Below the pieces are notes generated by a model. The model made no database searches. It was not told the DNA's origin and worked only from the letters and a program-made list of their open reading frames with translations. The position numbers were made by a program, and so were the translations under genes. Of a stretch of DNA of 64,000 nt, positions 31,276 to 42,823 are shown piece after piece (within the stretch, counting starts at the first letter, position 1; every line of letters starts with the position of its first letter). This DNA comes from Filobasidium wieringae (lineage: Eukaryota; Basidiomycota; Tremellomycetes; Filobasidiales; Filobasidiaceae), in NCBI GenBank assembly GCA_001600055.1, contig BCIV01000013.1, forward strand, positions 1 through 64,000, written 5' to 3'.

Positions 31276-33416
31276 ATGCCTGCACCCGTTACCGTTCCTT
31301 GTCAAGTAGGCAGATATTCCACAACACACGACCGGTAGAGCACTTGACCCTGACCAACATCGAATTTGCTGCCTTGTATAGTACAAGACCGGTAGAACGT
31401 TAGGAAGGTATGTGGATATGTATCAACCAGATACAGCTCGACAGCATGGTTGATCGAGACTTTCCTTTTGTACAGTGGAACCTAGTGAGGCATCTCCCAG
31501 ATGGACCGTATGAAGAGGCAGTACTGACAACAAACGGGTTTCCTTTTCTTGTACGATTTCAGTGCGGTTGTGAAGGAAGCTGTACACATTACTGTAAGTG
31601 GTATCTCACCCTCCAAAAATTCGCTTGTCTGACCTATCCAGCCCATATCTATACTCTTCCTTTCTCTATCTCTATCCATTTAGACCGGAGAATACTTCGC
31701 ATGTAAAGTGATCAACAAGAAACTGATGGCTGGCCGAGAGCATATGGTTCGTCCAATCCATCGACATCGTGCAACGCAATCCCTTTGTTCATCTTCACTG
31801 TTTCCACAAATAGGTCAGGAACGAAATCGCCGTCCTGAAAAGAGTCTCAGCCGGTCATCCCAACATCTGTCGATTAGTGGACCATTTCGAAACCGCCCAC
31901 AACCTCTATCTCGTATTCGACCTATGTACCGGGGGAGAATTGTTCGATCGAATTTGCAGTAAAGGGAATTACTACGAGCGGTAAGCCTTGCCTTTTCCCC
32001 TTGTGCATGTACCAGAAATCTGATTTACAAAGATCGATTGTAGAGATGCAGCAAGTATAGTACAGACTATCACCTCTGCAGTGAAATATCTGCACGATCA
32101 AGGGATCGTGCACCGTGATCTCAAACCAGAGAATCTGTTGTTCCGAAGCAAAGCAGATGATTCTGCTCTCTGTGTAGCAGATTTCGGAGTGGGTCTTCCT
32201 TTCATACCTTACAACTGTCGATCACTGAATCGAACTGATGCGATTGATTGGATTCAATAGCTCTCCCGAATTATGGATGATAACAAGTTCAACGTGCTTA
32301 CGACCACTTGCGGAACTCCCGGGGTAGGTCATCATTCCTAAATATGATTTCCTGATTTGGAATCTGACTTCTTTTTCTTGCACGATCTAGTATATGGCTC
32401 CCGAGATCTTCAGAAAAAGTGGACATGGGTTCAAGGTATGCTGGCTGTGTAGCATAACGATATTCAGAAAGACTGAGACGTCCGATTCAAAACAGGTCGA
32501 TATCTGGGCTATCGGTGTCATCGCGTATGTCGATCCTACCTCGCTTCGTTAACTTTTTCTCATAGCTGTCTCTCCATGCCTATAGCTACTTCCTTCTTTG
32601 TGGATACACCCCATTCGACCGAGAAACTCAGTACGAAGAGATGCAAGCGATCATCCGCGGGGACTACCGCTTCGAACCAGCTGAATACTGGCAAGGAGTT
32701 TCGGACCAGGCGAAAGCTTTCGTCCGGAAATGCTTGACCGTGGATCCTACAAATCGACCCACGTCGGCCGAATTACTTGATGATCCTTGGTTGAAGAGTG
32801 TGGATCAGGGTGCGGAGGATCCAGGTGTCATGACCCCTCGTGGCGGTACCATGGATTTGTTGCCGCAAGTGAAGAAGGCGTTCGATGCCAAAAAGACTTG
32901 TAAGTCTGGCACAAATAAAGGGCGTTAATGTTCGTATAACCTCTAACCCTATCTCTGCCCTGCATACCGATCGCGATTTCAGTCAGGAAGGCTGTGTTGG
33001 GTATGATGGCTATGCATCGATTGCAGGACTCGGCAAGCCGAAAAGAAGATCCAGAAAAGGTAGAGAAGGCTCGCATGAAGGACGAGTTGGCAGAATACAA
33101 GCGAGAAGCGGAACAGGCAAGTCGATCCAATTTGCCGACTAGGAGCACTACGCTGACACCTCAAGCAAAATCTCGTAGGAAAACGTCGAAGAGGTCTTGG
33201 ATACGGGCTCTGAAGGACAGGTTTGATTTCAAATCGCGGCATCGATCAAACGGTCTTCTTGCATTGCGTATTCGCTTGAAAAGACTGATGTATAATGGCG
33301 GAACAATGTTGTATATGAAAAGGATGTCCTTCGACGATGATAGATTGCACGAACGCGCGATATGTCTTGGCGCGCCAATCGATACAACGACTTCCAGAGA
33401 GCGATCGACACAATGA
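31276..33416 (+). CDS. CMK1: Calcium/calmodulin-dependent protein kinase CMK1
   Basis: A Ser/Thr kinase of the CaMK group acting in calcium signalling. ATG at 31276. The N-terminus is split into very small exons: 31276-31305 (30 nt, [10 protein letters not shown]), 31382-31407 (26 nt), 31476-31484 (9 nt) and 31563-31593 (31 nt). They join to [20 protein letters not shown], the glycine-rich ATP loop. Exon 31684-31746 carries FACKVINKK (catalytic Lys). Later exons give [13 protein letters not shown] (catalytic loop), ADFGLSR (DFG), TTCGTPGYMAPEI (activation loop with the Thr that a CaMKK would phosphorylate), [11 protein letters not shown] and [16 protein letters not shown]. After the kinase domain comes a basic region resembling an autoinhibitory and calmodulin-binding segment ([15 protein letters not shown]), then a basic tail to 33416. 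All catalytic residues are present. Confidence 0.9.
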
Positions 33417-33827
33417 TCACCGGCCATCTTGTCATATGGTCCATCACCAACGGGCCAATGACTAATAGTCCCAATGGATTACGAGCAATACAATTGCAAT
33501 TCTTCCGAGATCATAAGCACAAAATGCACCTAGCACGTCAACGCCGAGGCGAACTCGGTGAGAGAACGGGAGCAGTCCTGGCTTGGCGGACGTAACTTTC
33601 AGCTTGGTGATCAGTTCGGAGTCATTGAGACGTTAAGAATTGATATGTTCATCGATTGCTGAGCAAGATGTCGCCATATTCTTATTAGATTGCAACATCT
33701 CGATGGCTAGCCTGATGTCAACCTGCGTAGGGGAGATATATATCAGTATGACCTATTCCGAATCATGTACAGTCCTGCATAGTGTCTCTGTTTCATTTTC
33801 ACCTTCATCTGTGCACAAAATCTCAAC
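33417..33827. other. Spacer with the MFS gene promoter
   Basis: A TATATATA box at 33737-33744 lies about 90 bp before the ATG at 33828. No gene is supported in the gap. Confidence 0.5.
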
Positions 33828-35742
33828 ATGTCTGATTACGACACCAAGTCGCCTGCTCCAGAGCCATACGAGCAAAGAGACGATGAAGAGGCCATCATTC
33901 TTCATCGCGATTGGACGGAAGAGGAAGAGAAAAGGGCAAAGCGGAAGTTAGTGTAGCTTTATACCCTAACCTAGTTCCACTTGGCTGATCAGTCAAACCA
34001 ATCAGACTCGATTTGATTATCATGCCTATTTTGACACTCGGATTCTTTTGTCTCCGTAAGTACAAGTGCCGACGGGTCTGTACTGCTTAAGGTTGACCTA
34101 TTGAACGCGTGTTGTGCAGAACTCGGTTGGTCAACCATCGTCATACAACGTTATGTAACGATAGGCTGCTCACTTGACCCACATTTTTAGATCGAGGGAA
34201 TATTGCAAACGCGTTGACAGACAATTTCTTCAAAGACCTAAAGATCACTCAGGACCAGTTCAATGTTGGACAACAGATGCTGTCACTCGGAATTGTTCTC
34301 TTCGAAGTCCCTTCGAATATGATCTTGTACCGAGTCGGCCCGGGACGATGGTTGACCCTTCAGTTGTTCTTATTCGGAATCGTATCTACCTTTCAAGCCT
34401 TCCAAAAGGACTACGGTTCTTTCATCGCTTCGCGCCTATTGCTGGGTATCACCGAGAGTGGTTTCATTCCTGGAGGATTATACGCTTTGAGTACCTGGTA
34501 CACGAGGAAGGAAACAGCCGTGAGTTCGAAATTACCTTAGATTGGGATTCACAGGCTGACTCACGGCTTAAAGAAACGAGTAATGATATTCTACTTCGGA
34601 AACCAATTTGGTCAAGCATCCTCCAAGTTGCTCGCGTACGGCATCTTGCACATGCGCGGAGTGGGTGGCAAGGCAGGATGGTTTTGGTTGTTCACCTTGA
34701 TGGGAGGTTTCACGATCATCTCCGGATTCATCTTCGGGATCTTCCTACCAGACTCCTTCAAGCGACCAAGAAGCACCTTCTTGCCGAACAGAAAGATCTT
34801 CCAAGAAAGGGAACTGTACATCCTACGCACGCGCGTGTTGCTAGACGATCCAGCGAAGGGGATGAAGAAGAAACATATTGGTTTGCCAGCTTTCAAGTCG
34901 GTAGTGAGTGAAGTTCTGGAAGGATTCGACTCGTTAGCTCCCTGTTAAAAACACCATCGTAATTTAGTTCTCAAATTGGCGTCTGTGGATCCATTTCTTC
35001 ATCAGCTTCACCAATAACGGACCGCAACGCGCTTTCGACACGTATTCTCCATCAATCGTCAATAGTTTTGGATTCGCTCCCCTTGCGAGTAACGCCCTTG
35101 CTTCAGTGGGTTTGTTCCTGCAGATACCGGTATCTTTTGGATTTAGTTACGTTTCGGACCACTTGTGAGTAATCTTTTGTATGGATATAGAGCTTGAACC
35201 TGACATCCATATCATAGCAATAAACGTGGAGAGACCGTCATGACGGGATTGGGTCTTCATCTGCTTGCCTATGTACTCAACCGTATCTTCACCGAGATCA
35301 ACCTCCGAGGCGTGCGATATTTCGGAGTCATTTGGACGCAAGTCTTTGGCACGTTTTCGCACCCGCTTAATATCGCTTGGATGTCGTTGACTTGTCGGAA
35401 CTCAGAGGAAAGGGCGTTGGCGATGGCAATGTGTGTTAAGCATGTAGCGCCTGATATAATCGTGCTCACTATCGCTTCTTCCGGCATGACAGGGTGATCA
35501 TGGGTGCAAATATTGCAGGGATATACGGTGCGCAGATCTTCCGACAAGATGATCGACCACGCTACCGCCGCGGATTCAGCATCAATATAGCGATCCTTGC
35601 AGCGGGACTTCTCTTAGCGGTAGTTCGTTACGTCTCTGACGTTGTAGTTCGGCGACGAGCTCGCGATTCAGGACCTGACCGTAGTCCAGAGCCGGAGCAA
35701 TCTTATACAAGCGAAGTCTCGCCTGTTCACGAGAAGCCTTGA
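33828..35742 (+). CDS. MFS anion:cation symporter, allantoate permease (Dal5) family
   Basis: A plasma-membrane transporter of the fungal Dal5/Tna1-like group, which imports organic anions such as allantoate, nicotinate, biotin or pantothenate. ATG at 33828 (MSDYDTKSPAPEPYEQ), 91 bp after a TATA box. The family hallmarks are KRKLDLIIMPILTLGFF, LDRGNIANA, GQQMLSLGIVLFEVPSNMIL, SRLLLGITESGFIPGGLYAL, STWYTRKE, and in the second half NNGPQRAFDTYSPSIV and MVIMGANIAGIYGAQIFR. About twelve helices are accounted for. Several short introns, and an acidic cytosolic C-terminus. The gene looks intact. Substrate cannot be predicted. It is tail-to-tail with POL4, with 235 bp between stops. Confidence 0.85.
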
Positions 35743-35977
35743 AATCGTCATTGGTGGGAGCATAGAGATGATAATGTTGTATATGGGAGATCGATATATG
35801 TCTCTCACGATTATAGCCACCGCTACGCACCGCGAAAAAAGATTCGAAGAACACGCATCGACTCGATAGATCTATATTGCTATGATTGACGTCGCTGCCA
35901 ACGTTTCTGTGACCCATCTATCTCTCTTGGTATAAACAGATCCTGGTAGCGACTTGATTCCATTAGACTATCTCGAT

Positions 35978-38900
35978 TTAGGGCCGACGCAGATGAGGAG
36001 GCCGCCAGCGTATCCCTAGGGTCTTGAATATCTCTGCTTCGGTTTTAGAAGCTACCAAGGTTCCTGATGAAAGAAAGGCATCAGTGCAAGCCGCATCGGG
36101 TTTATCTAATATTCAAAGCTTACCTTCGGTCTGCTTCGTTCTGTTAGCATCGCGCAGAATACCCTTGTAAAGCCCCCGTTGGTTCAACGAGTAGCCCTGA
36201 CGATTCGCGTAATATCGCAAAGATCTGTTGAACTAGTTACATGGAGAGGCGAGTTGTCAGTCATGATTGTTCTGTCGACCGATGCCCAACTCACTCGCTC
36301 GTTTCCTGTGAAATATATAAGAGCCTTAAGTCGAGAGGAAGTCAGCCACCTCTATCCCGGACCGCGCTCGCCTGACTTACCGCTCCATATTGCTGAAAGG
36401 GAATAGCGAGGATATCTGGAATGATGATGCAGTTTAGCCGATGACGACCCCTGGGACTCAGACGATAACCTACCGATCCTTCTGAGCTTTCCTGTGGGGC
36501 CTACCCTTCCTGTTCCCATCCACTTACATTCGAGGCCATTCCAATGGTGCGGTGTCGACACCTATATCACGAAGGTCAGAACATGGCATCTTGTTCCTCT
36601 TCTCTCGAAATACACTGTACTCACAGTGTGGTAGATTACTTTGTCTGCGACAAGCGTATGTACTAGTTTGTGTATCACACCTGTCAGGGTGGTCAGACCG
36701 ACTCTTCTCACCCCCATTTAGGACGCTTACCAGAATGTGTCGCGCCGTCGGATGGATCACGAGTAAGAAGAATGTCCACTTGATGCGCAGTTACGATATT
36801 AGCACTTTCTGTAGCCCGCCGAGTTAAGCTGCTTACGGTCGCCCGATGTATCCTCTCCTCTGCGATACGAGCCCATCGGTTCGATCTGTATCCTCGAATC
36901 GATTTTCACGGCTAACACATAACTTAGATAAACAGCTGTCGCAACAAAAACCTTTCCTGCTCACCAGTCTTTCGGATCAGTTCAAACAAAGCTGTCACTT
37001 CGTGTCGCGGGATCCTGACGTTGGCTCCAGTCAGCATAAGCGCGACGACCAAGATCACCGCTATTCACCTCTCGTTTAGATCGTCATAGAATTCTAACCC
37101 AAACTATATTGGCCGAGCCTTCAGCAAAAATCGGTGCGAGGTCGACAGAACGCTCACCTTATGCCCATCTGTAAGACCATACCTAACTGGATCCTTTCGC
37201 AAGTCGTCCAGCCTGACAAAGTTGGATCAGCTCTTTTTTTTCAAATGAGAGCACGATGCTAACATACGTCCGAGCACCTAAGCTAACAAGATGATGGGCT
37301 AAAGCTGGACCGACTCCGTATATTTTACCGAATGTGGCGACAGCGCGAGTTTCAGGATTATCCTCGTATGCGGCGCGTACCGTGCGACCATGATCGAGAT
37401 ACTCCTGGATCTACTCCTCATCTATCAGCTGATATTATCAGTTACAGGTGGTGGAAGTATATTTACGCGTTCCGCCATCTGAGTGCCTATACCTTTGATT
37501 TCGAGTGCTTGCTTTCCAGATTCTAGCCGATAGGGGACGTCTGAACAAGAAGCCTTGAGCGGAAGATTCGAAGTTTTGATATCGCGCTCAACTTACTTCG
37601 AATCAAGTTGGCTACCCGCTGGTATGATTCTCTTTGAAACTTGTTCTTGTGTAGAGCATCACGGTAGATCTTCGCCAATTCCTCTATAGCGAGCGCGATA
37701 TCCTCGTTCGGCCCATCTTTACCTATCTTGCCATCATGGTCCTGCTGGGCTTTATGCGGTCCATCAACTTTCTGTGAGAAAAGATATGATCAACCCTGCT
37801 GACACGGTAAGCACCGTGGTCGTGCTCACTGATGTTCGCTCTTTGTGCGCCTGACGTCGCGCTACAGCCCTCAAAGCTATACCCCTAGCGGCACCCGCTT
37901 CAGGGTCCTCATCATCGGTTCCTTCATCGTTATCATGAGCTCTCTGTTTCCCTTTGGTGTTCCCGAAAACAGCCTTGTCATCTTGTCCCTAGATCGAAGC
38001 AGATCAAATCGGCTGACCAGCAAAGGCGCTAAACAATGCTAGACGCACCAGAGCTTCGTCAGAAATATCCACAGTCCCCATCTTTACACCCAATATGATC
38101 TCATCCAAAGGATCTGCCGGTACTCCAGGCTCCAACCCAAATCTCTCATCGGGGTTGACAGTAGTCAAAGGTATCTTACTGCTACCCGCTTGCGGTTGTT
38201 TCATGACAGGTGGTAACGGCCGAACGAACCGTACTTCTGTCTTGCGTCGTAACGATCGAGACTCTTCCGTATCAGAATCAGTCGGAGTGATGTCTCTAGT
38301 AGAATGACGCAAACGATATGATGGGGATCAGGATATTTTGGGAGAGAAGCTTCTATCGGCTTACCTTTTCGACCTCTTCCCTACTCTCACAGCATCAACT
38401 AATTCCGACATCTTCTTCTTGCTAGCAAGAGGTCCAGGTAAAGCCGGACTAGATGCCCGAGATCCAGAGCGAGAAGTTCTCGCCATGGATACGTCTGTAC
38501 TACCCCCTCCCAACCTGTATTTACGTATCAGGTATGGATTGAGGGGCTGTAGAACTTTCGTCTATCGAAGTTATCGATGCATAACGTCGTCAATCATCCT
38601 GGCAAAGAAATTGTGCTCCTACTTACCCTCAAACAAGTCGAAACCCATTCGTAACTGACTGCCTGTACCCCTGTCTTGATCTCGCTCCGATCCCGTAGAC
38701 CTAGAAACTTGAGAAAAGCTGTTTCATCCACGTCCGGATCGGCTACCAGATGAGTGACGGAAGGATCGTAGCGAACGACAGGATTTCCTCCGTTTAGTAA
38801 GATCTGTTAGCGATATAGTCTGGCGAGTCAGCCTAATAGAGTAAGTAAAGCTGGGGAAGGGTCTCTAATCACCAAAGTCCATTTATCCCTCAAGCTATTG

Positions 38901-39484
38901 AAAGCGTTCTGGCTCATGACGATAGCGAACGTACACCCTTCGAACAATTTGCTCCTCGACCCCCTCTTCTTGCCCTTTTCTTCCTTCTTCAAGAACTTGG
39001 CATGGTCCTCGAGCAGCTTGACCATAGCTGTACTGGGTCTAGGAGTGGGCCTGGCTGGGAAGAAGAACGGGTCGTCCAGGACGGGTAAAGTACGGGAGCG
39101 AACAGGGTGAGGAGGTTCGGTGGAGAGGATAGGGGTCGGTTCTGTAGCTCGTTTCACTAGCTGGTTAGATCTCGTGGTCTGGGCCGTCCTCGATCCTGTT
39201 TGAGACGGCGGTGTTTCCAGATCGATGACCTCCGGCGATGTCCTCAGCGTCTCAGCAAGCTCCTCTACCGTTTGAACCTCTCGTATTGCGGTTTTTTCCT
39301 TCTCTTGGTCTATCGCTTCCTTCTCCTGCCAAGCTGCCACCAGCTCATGTTCCATGACTCGGTCAAACTCTTGCCTTTCTTCCCTCGTCTCCCACAAGTC
39401 TTCCCCGTCCGCGTTAAAGTCCCTGTACCCGGTCGACCAGGACTTTGATAATCCTCCTGAGCCGGACGAAGGGAATGGATTCAT
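35978..39484 (-). CDS. POL4: DNA polymerase family X with BRCT domain (POL4, lambda/mu type)
   Basis: A gap-filling polymerase for non-homologous end joining and base excision repair, in the nucleus. ATG at 39484 (MNPFPSSGSGG). About 200 disordered residues lead to a BRCT domain (LFEGCTFAI, LRDKWTLVIRDG, THLVADPDVDETAF, YEWVSTC). After another linker comes the 8-kDa domain (ALAIEELAKIYRDALHKNKF, ALEIKGIGTQMAER), then FGKIYGVGPALAHHLVSLGA, LRKDPVRYGL, and the palm: EPMGSYRRGEDTSGDLDILL (two metal-binding Asp) and GPTGKLRRIDILAIP (third Asp). ALIYFTGNERFNRSLR and FKTLGIRWRPPHLRRP close the protein at 35978. A dozen or more short introns were resolved by eye. All catalytic Asp residues are present. 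The short plus-strand frames seen at 36-38 kb are antisense to it. Confidence 0.88.
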
Positions 39485-39693
39485 GTCGAGTTTCTAAGTA
39501 GACATTATACTTTATCCAGCTCGATGGTCTGTAGTGATCAGTAGTGAGTGGAAGCAAGAGATAAAGGTTGAATCACTGCGACTTTATTCTTCCATTCGTC
39601 ATTCACTCAAAAAGTAAACAACGGTATGGTATATTCATAACATGTTCATCATAGACATCGTAAAAGACTCGTATCTTCACCCTGCATCATTCC

Positions 39694-41384
39694 TCATCGA
39701 CTCCCACCTTCCATCTTCGTCTCCTTGGCCTCACTCTTACCCTTCCCCTCCTCCCTGACGTCCTCCACCATCTTCTCATCCTCCTCGTCCGAATCGACAG
39801 AAGCCGCCTTGACCGCGGTCTCCGGGTCGGAATCGGGATCGTCTTCATCCTCATCCTCATCCAAATTTGCCAACTGCCGTCCATCTTCCAGTCCCATAGA
39901 TAACCGTTCCTCCTTCTTCTTGAGATCGTTCCCATTCAGATCCACCTCAAAAGTCCCATGTCCCCAATCGGGCACCTCATCGTCCTCCTCCTCCTTGGGT
40001 ATGTCGACCTGAAACAACTTCTTCTTCCCCCTCGTCGATTCCTTTTCCTGTCCCCGTCTGTTCTTGGTCAAGTATCGTCGAGCGGTGTTACTCCGCTTGA
40101 CCGCCGTCTCCGGTCCTCGTTGCCATCTATAATCCTCGTTGTCGTCATCATCCTCATCCTCATGTTCCTCCGAACGCGTGTTCACATCCCGTTCACCCCC
40201 TTCCTTGACCCCCATTCCAGCCCCAGCTCTCGGCTCGGAAGGTCCAGCAACAGGATCTTTCTCCCCGTCCTCTTCGTCCTCCTCTTCATCATCGTCCCCT
40301 CCCAGAGAGACGTGAGGAATGGCAGAAGCGGGAATCACTAGTAAATCCTTCTCCATCAATCCATACCTCGCTACGAGCGCCAAGAACCTTGCGTAGAGAT
40401 TATTCTCCGCCTTTCAAAAAAAAATCGAATATCATCAACTCCCTGACCCCTTTACACATGTAGGCAAACGGAGAAAACGACCCACCTCGCATTCCTCGAA
40501 AACCTCTCGGTGGTGGAACCAAGCGTGTCCGAAAACCCTCGAGATCCTTCGAACCTGTTGACCAAAATACCTCTCTGATCCCGCCTTGATCGCCAGTCTA
40601 CGCCGTCCAAATATAATCCGTCCATAAGCTTTGTCGGTGAACACTAAGGATATCTAGCCGACGTACCGCGAAGGGAAAGCCTGCGCTGAGTTCCACAAGG
40701 CGGTATGTTGATCCACCCTACCCATCAAACCGGCGCTATCAACCTCTACACTCCTAAGCAAGCCTTCACACTCTTCGAACTCACGTATGCAGGATGTAAT
40801 CGATAGCACAACACCCGTCCCCCTCACCCTGGCCGGAAGCGGGATTGGCATGGGCCACACAGAGGTACTGCCAGTCCCCCGCTTTCATCTCTGGGCAAGA
40901 AGAGCGCGTGCATTGGGGTAAGAGGGATGTTATTAGGGGATTTAAATCTTGTGGTAGACGACTGTCAAGAAAAATATTCAGTTACGGGCAAGAGGAAAGG
41001 ATGGCAGTGACGAGCATCGTACTCACCGGAGGTGTTCGTAAATCCACTACGAGCATGATCAGGGACTTAACATGCAATTCCAGCGATTCTCATTCCGGAT
41101 GATAAGAACTGACCAAATCGATCTCTTTCTTCCCCGACGTCTTCTTCCCTGGACTAGTATCCAATCCCCCCGTGGCCTCGACAAAAGGCAGATCAACGAG
41201 AGCCTGTACATCCGCCGGGTCTCTCTTGATGAGGAGCGAAAGATATTCGGTCATCTGGAAGGAAGAGTTGATGCTCTGAATAGGAGGAAGAGGGGAGGGC
41301 GGTGGGGATCTTGTTTGCTATAGAGGTCAAGGTGATGTGAGTACTTCGACGGGGGATCAGGAGCAAAGGACGACTTACGGCCAT
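39694..41384 (-). CDS. MOB family protein, phocein/MOB3-like, with acidic C-terminal extension
   Basis: ATG at 41384. The first coding exon is just ATGGCC, spliced to QTRSPPPSPLPPIQSINS and MTEYLSLLIKRDPADVQALV. The Mob fold follows: CPEMKAGDWQYLCVAH (zinc-binding Cys and His), CAIDYILHTVDQHTALWNSA, FPSR, and FGHAWFHHREVFEECE (remaining zinc His), then LYARFLALVARYGLMEKDLL. The spacing fits MOB4/phocein (Neurospora MOB-3) better than Mob1 or Mob2, so it is probably the STRIPAK component. After the Mob domain it has about 200 extra residues, very rich in Asp/Glu with Lys/Arg islands, ending at 39694. Typical phoceins lack this. An in-frame ATG at 41459 would add 25 residues. Head-to-head with the uS15m gene. 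Confidence 0.8.
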
Positions 41385-41722
41385 CTTTGTGCCTTTTTTG
41401 AGTTTGAGTGGGTTCGATGAGTTTTGGGTGGAAGAAGACGGGGATTGCGGGAGAATCATATCTGTTCTACCCTCTCTTTTATTATCCAGGAGTAGAGCAG
41501 GATTTAGCTGTGGAAGCTGGTGATATCGTTGAGATCATCCCATGGACCGTTGATCACCATATCGCAAGTCCATTCCATTCCAGTCGTCATCTCGCTCGCT
41601 GTAAACAAATAAACGCGTGAGAAAGCGATAAACCCAAGAAACGCTCAGTTGAAAAACTGAAAGAAATCGTTTCTTACTCTTTCACCTTTCAATCTACAAC
41701 GGATACTTTCAACCACAACACT
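41385..41722. promoter_or_regulatory. Shared upstream region of MOB and uS15m genes
   Basis: The two genes start divergently 338 bp apart, so this short interval must contain both promoters. No TATA box with normal spacing is obvious for either. Confidence 0.5.
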
Positions 41723-42823
41723 ATGTCATTCCCATCATTCATAGCCACTTCAAGCAGAACACGGTTACGTTCAGGTCAGTATATCCCACAGCAAAAAAAA
41801 AGCCACGTCGAACGAAGAACTGACAGCACGTTACAACCCTTCTCAGTCGTACCCGTCTTCTTCTCCACCCCAATCCCAATCCCATCATCCTCCTCTTCCT
41901 CATCATCCTCCTCCTTCCACACCTCCTCTCTCGCTCAGGAATCTAAACGAAAGATCGTAGCTCGTCAGAAGAAACAGAAAAACTTAGCTCTCCGTGCCGA
42001 ACGCGATCGACAAGATGTCCAAGACCTCGTCGACCCGATCACAGGTGATCTTCGTCCTTCCGCCCTCTCTGGTGGATTCTTCGCTCGTCAGGGTCAAAAA
42101 CCAACGGAAACTTCCGAAGGGAACAAGTACGAAAAGAGTTTGTTGAAAAAGGTCGTAATAGAGAGGGACGAGATCTGGTTCTCCCAACCACCTCAATATA
42201 CGTCTTCATCCCAACCTTCTTTCCCCCCCTCCATCCAGCCGACTCATTTCAATCATCTTTCCTCCGAGACGGATCGTGATTTCCTCCTCAAAGACCTTCC
42301 TGAAACTCACTTGGCACATACCCCCGCAGGTGCTCAGAGTTTAAGAGGAACCGTCCCCTCTGCGACCGATCAACAGGCCTACGAGGAAGATTCGGCGCAA
42401 GAGGGAAAGATGAGTGAACAAGTCATGAGGGTATTGGATTTGAGGAACGCCGATGCCAAGGGGATCAGGAGGGAGAACATCCGAAGGATCGTCGAGGTCT
42501 TTGGGGGGGATTTGAACGAGGTTTCTTCTGGTGCTTCCTCGGAATCGGATGAACCAAGAATGAACACGGGTCATCCTACAGTGACCTCTGCCATCCTCAC
42601 TCATCGAATTCACCTTCTTTCCAACCATATGACTCAGAACCCAAGGGACGTACATAACAAGAAACATCTCCGAGAACTCGTCCACCAACGAGCAAAGATT
42701 CTGAAATACTACAAGCAGAGGGTAGGGAGGAAAGGCGGGGAGGGAGAAGGAGCTTATTTGGGTTTACTCGAGAGGTTGGGTCTGGATCGACGAGCGGTGG
42801 AGGGAGAATTGATCGTGCGATGA
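41723..42823 (+). CDS. Mitochondrial small-subunit ribosomal protein uS15m (MRPS28-like)
   Basis: A structural protein of the mitochondrial ribosome small subunit. ATG at 41723. A single frame encodes 366 aa. The N-terminus is Ser/Arg-rich without acidic residues (MSFPSFIATSSRTRLRSGQY), as expected for mitochondrial import. The conserved uS15 domain is near the C-terminus (residues about 280-345): ILTHRIHLLSNHMTQNPRDV followed by NKKHLRELVHQRAKILKYYK. The N-terminal extension before the uS15 domain is long, as in yeast Mrps28, and includes a Ser-rich tract and a region binding no recognised partner. It has no intron. Confidence 0.8.
   Translation: MSFPSFIATSSRTRLRSGQYIPQQKKSHVERRTDSTLQPFSVVPVFFSTPIPIPSSSSSSSSSSFHTSSLAQESKRKIVARQKKQKNLALRAERDRQDVQDLVDPITGDLRPSALSGGFFARQGQKPTETSEGNKYEKSLLKKVVIERDEIWFSQPPQYTSSSQPSFPPSIQPTHFNHLSSETDRDFLLKDLPETHLAHTPAGAQSLRGTVPSATDQQAYEEDSAQEGKMSEQVMRVLDLRNADAKGIRRENIRRIVEVFGGDLNEVSSGASSESDEPRMNTGHPTVTSAILTHRIHLLSNHMTQNPRDVHNKKHLRELVHQRAKILKYYKQRVGRKGGEGEGAYLGLLERLGLDRRAVEGELIVR

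Noticed and set aside
31327..31340. CMK1 intron 1 word similar to exon 2 (ACCGGTAGA)
   Set aside because: Only nine contiguous bases match, which chance can explain.
36179..37079. Several plus-strand frames of 65-91 codons
   Set aside because: They are antisense to POL4 exons, which are confirmed by conserved palm motifs.
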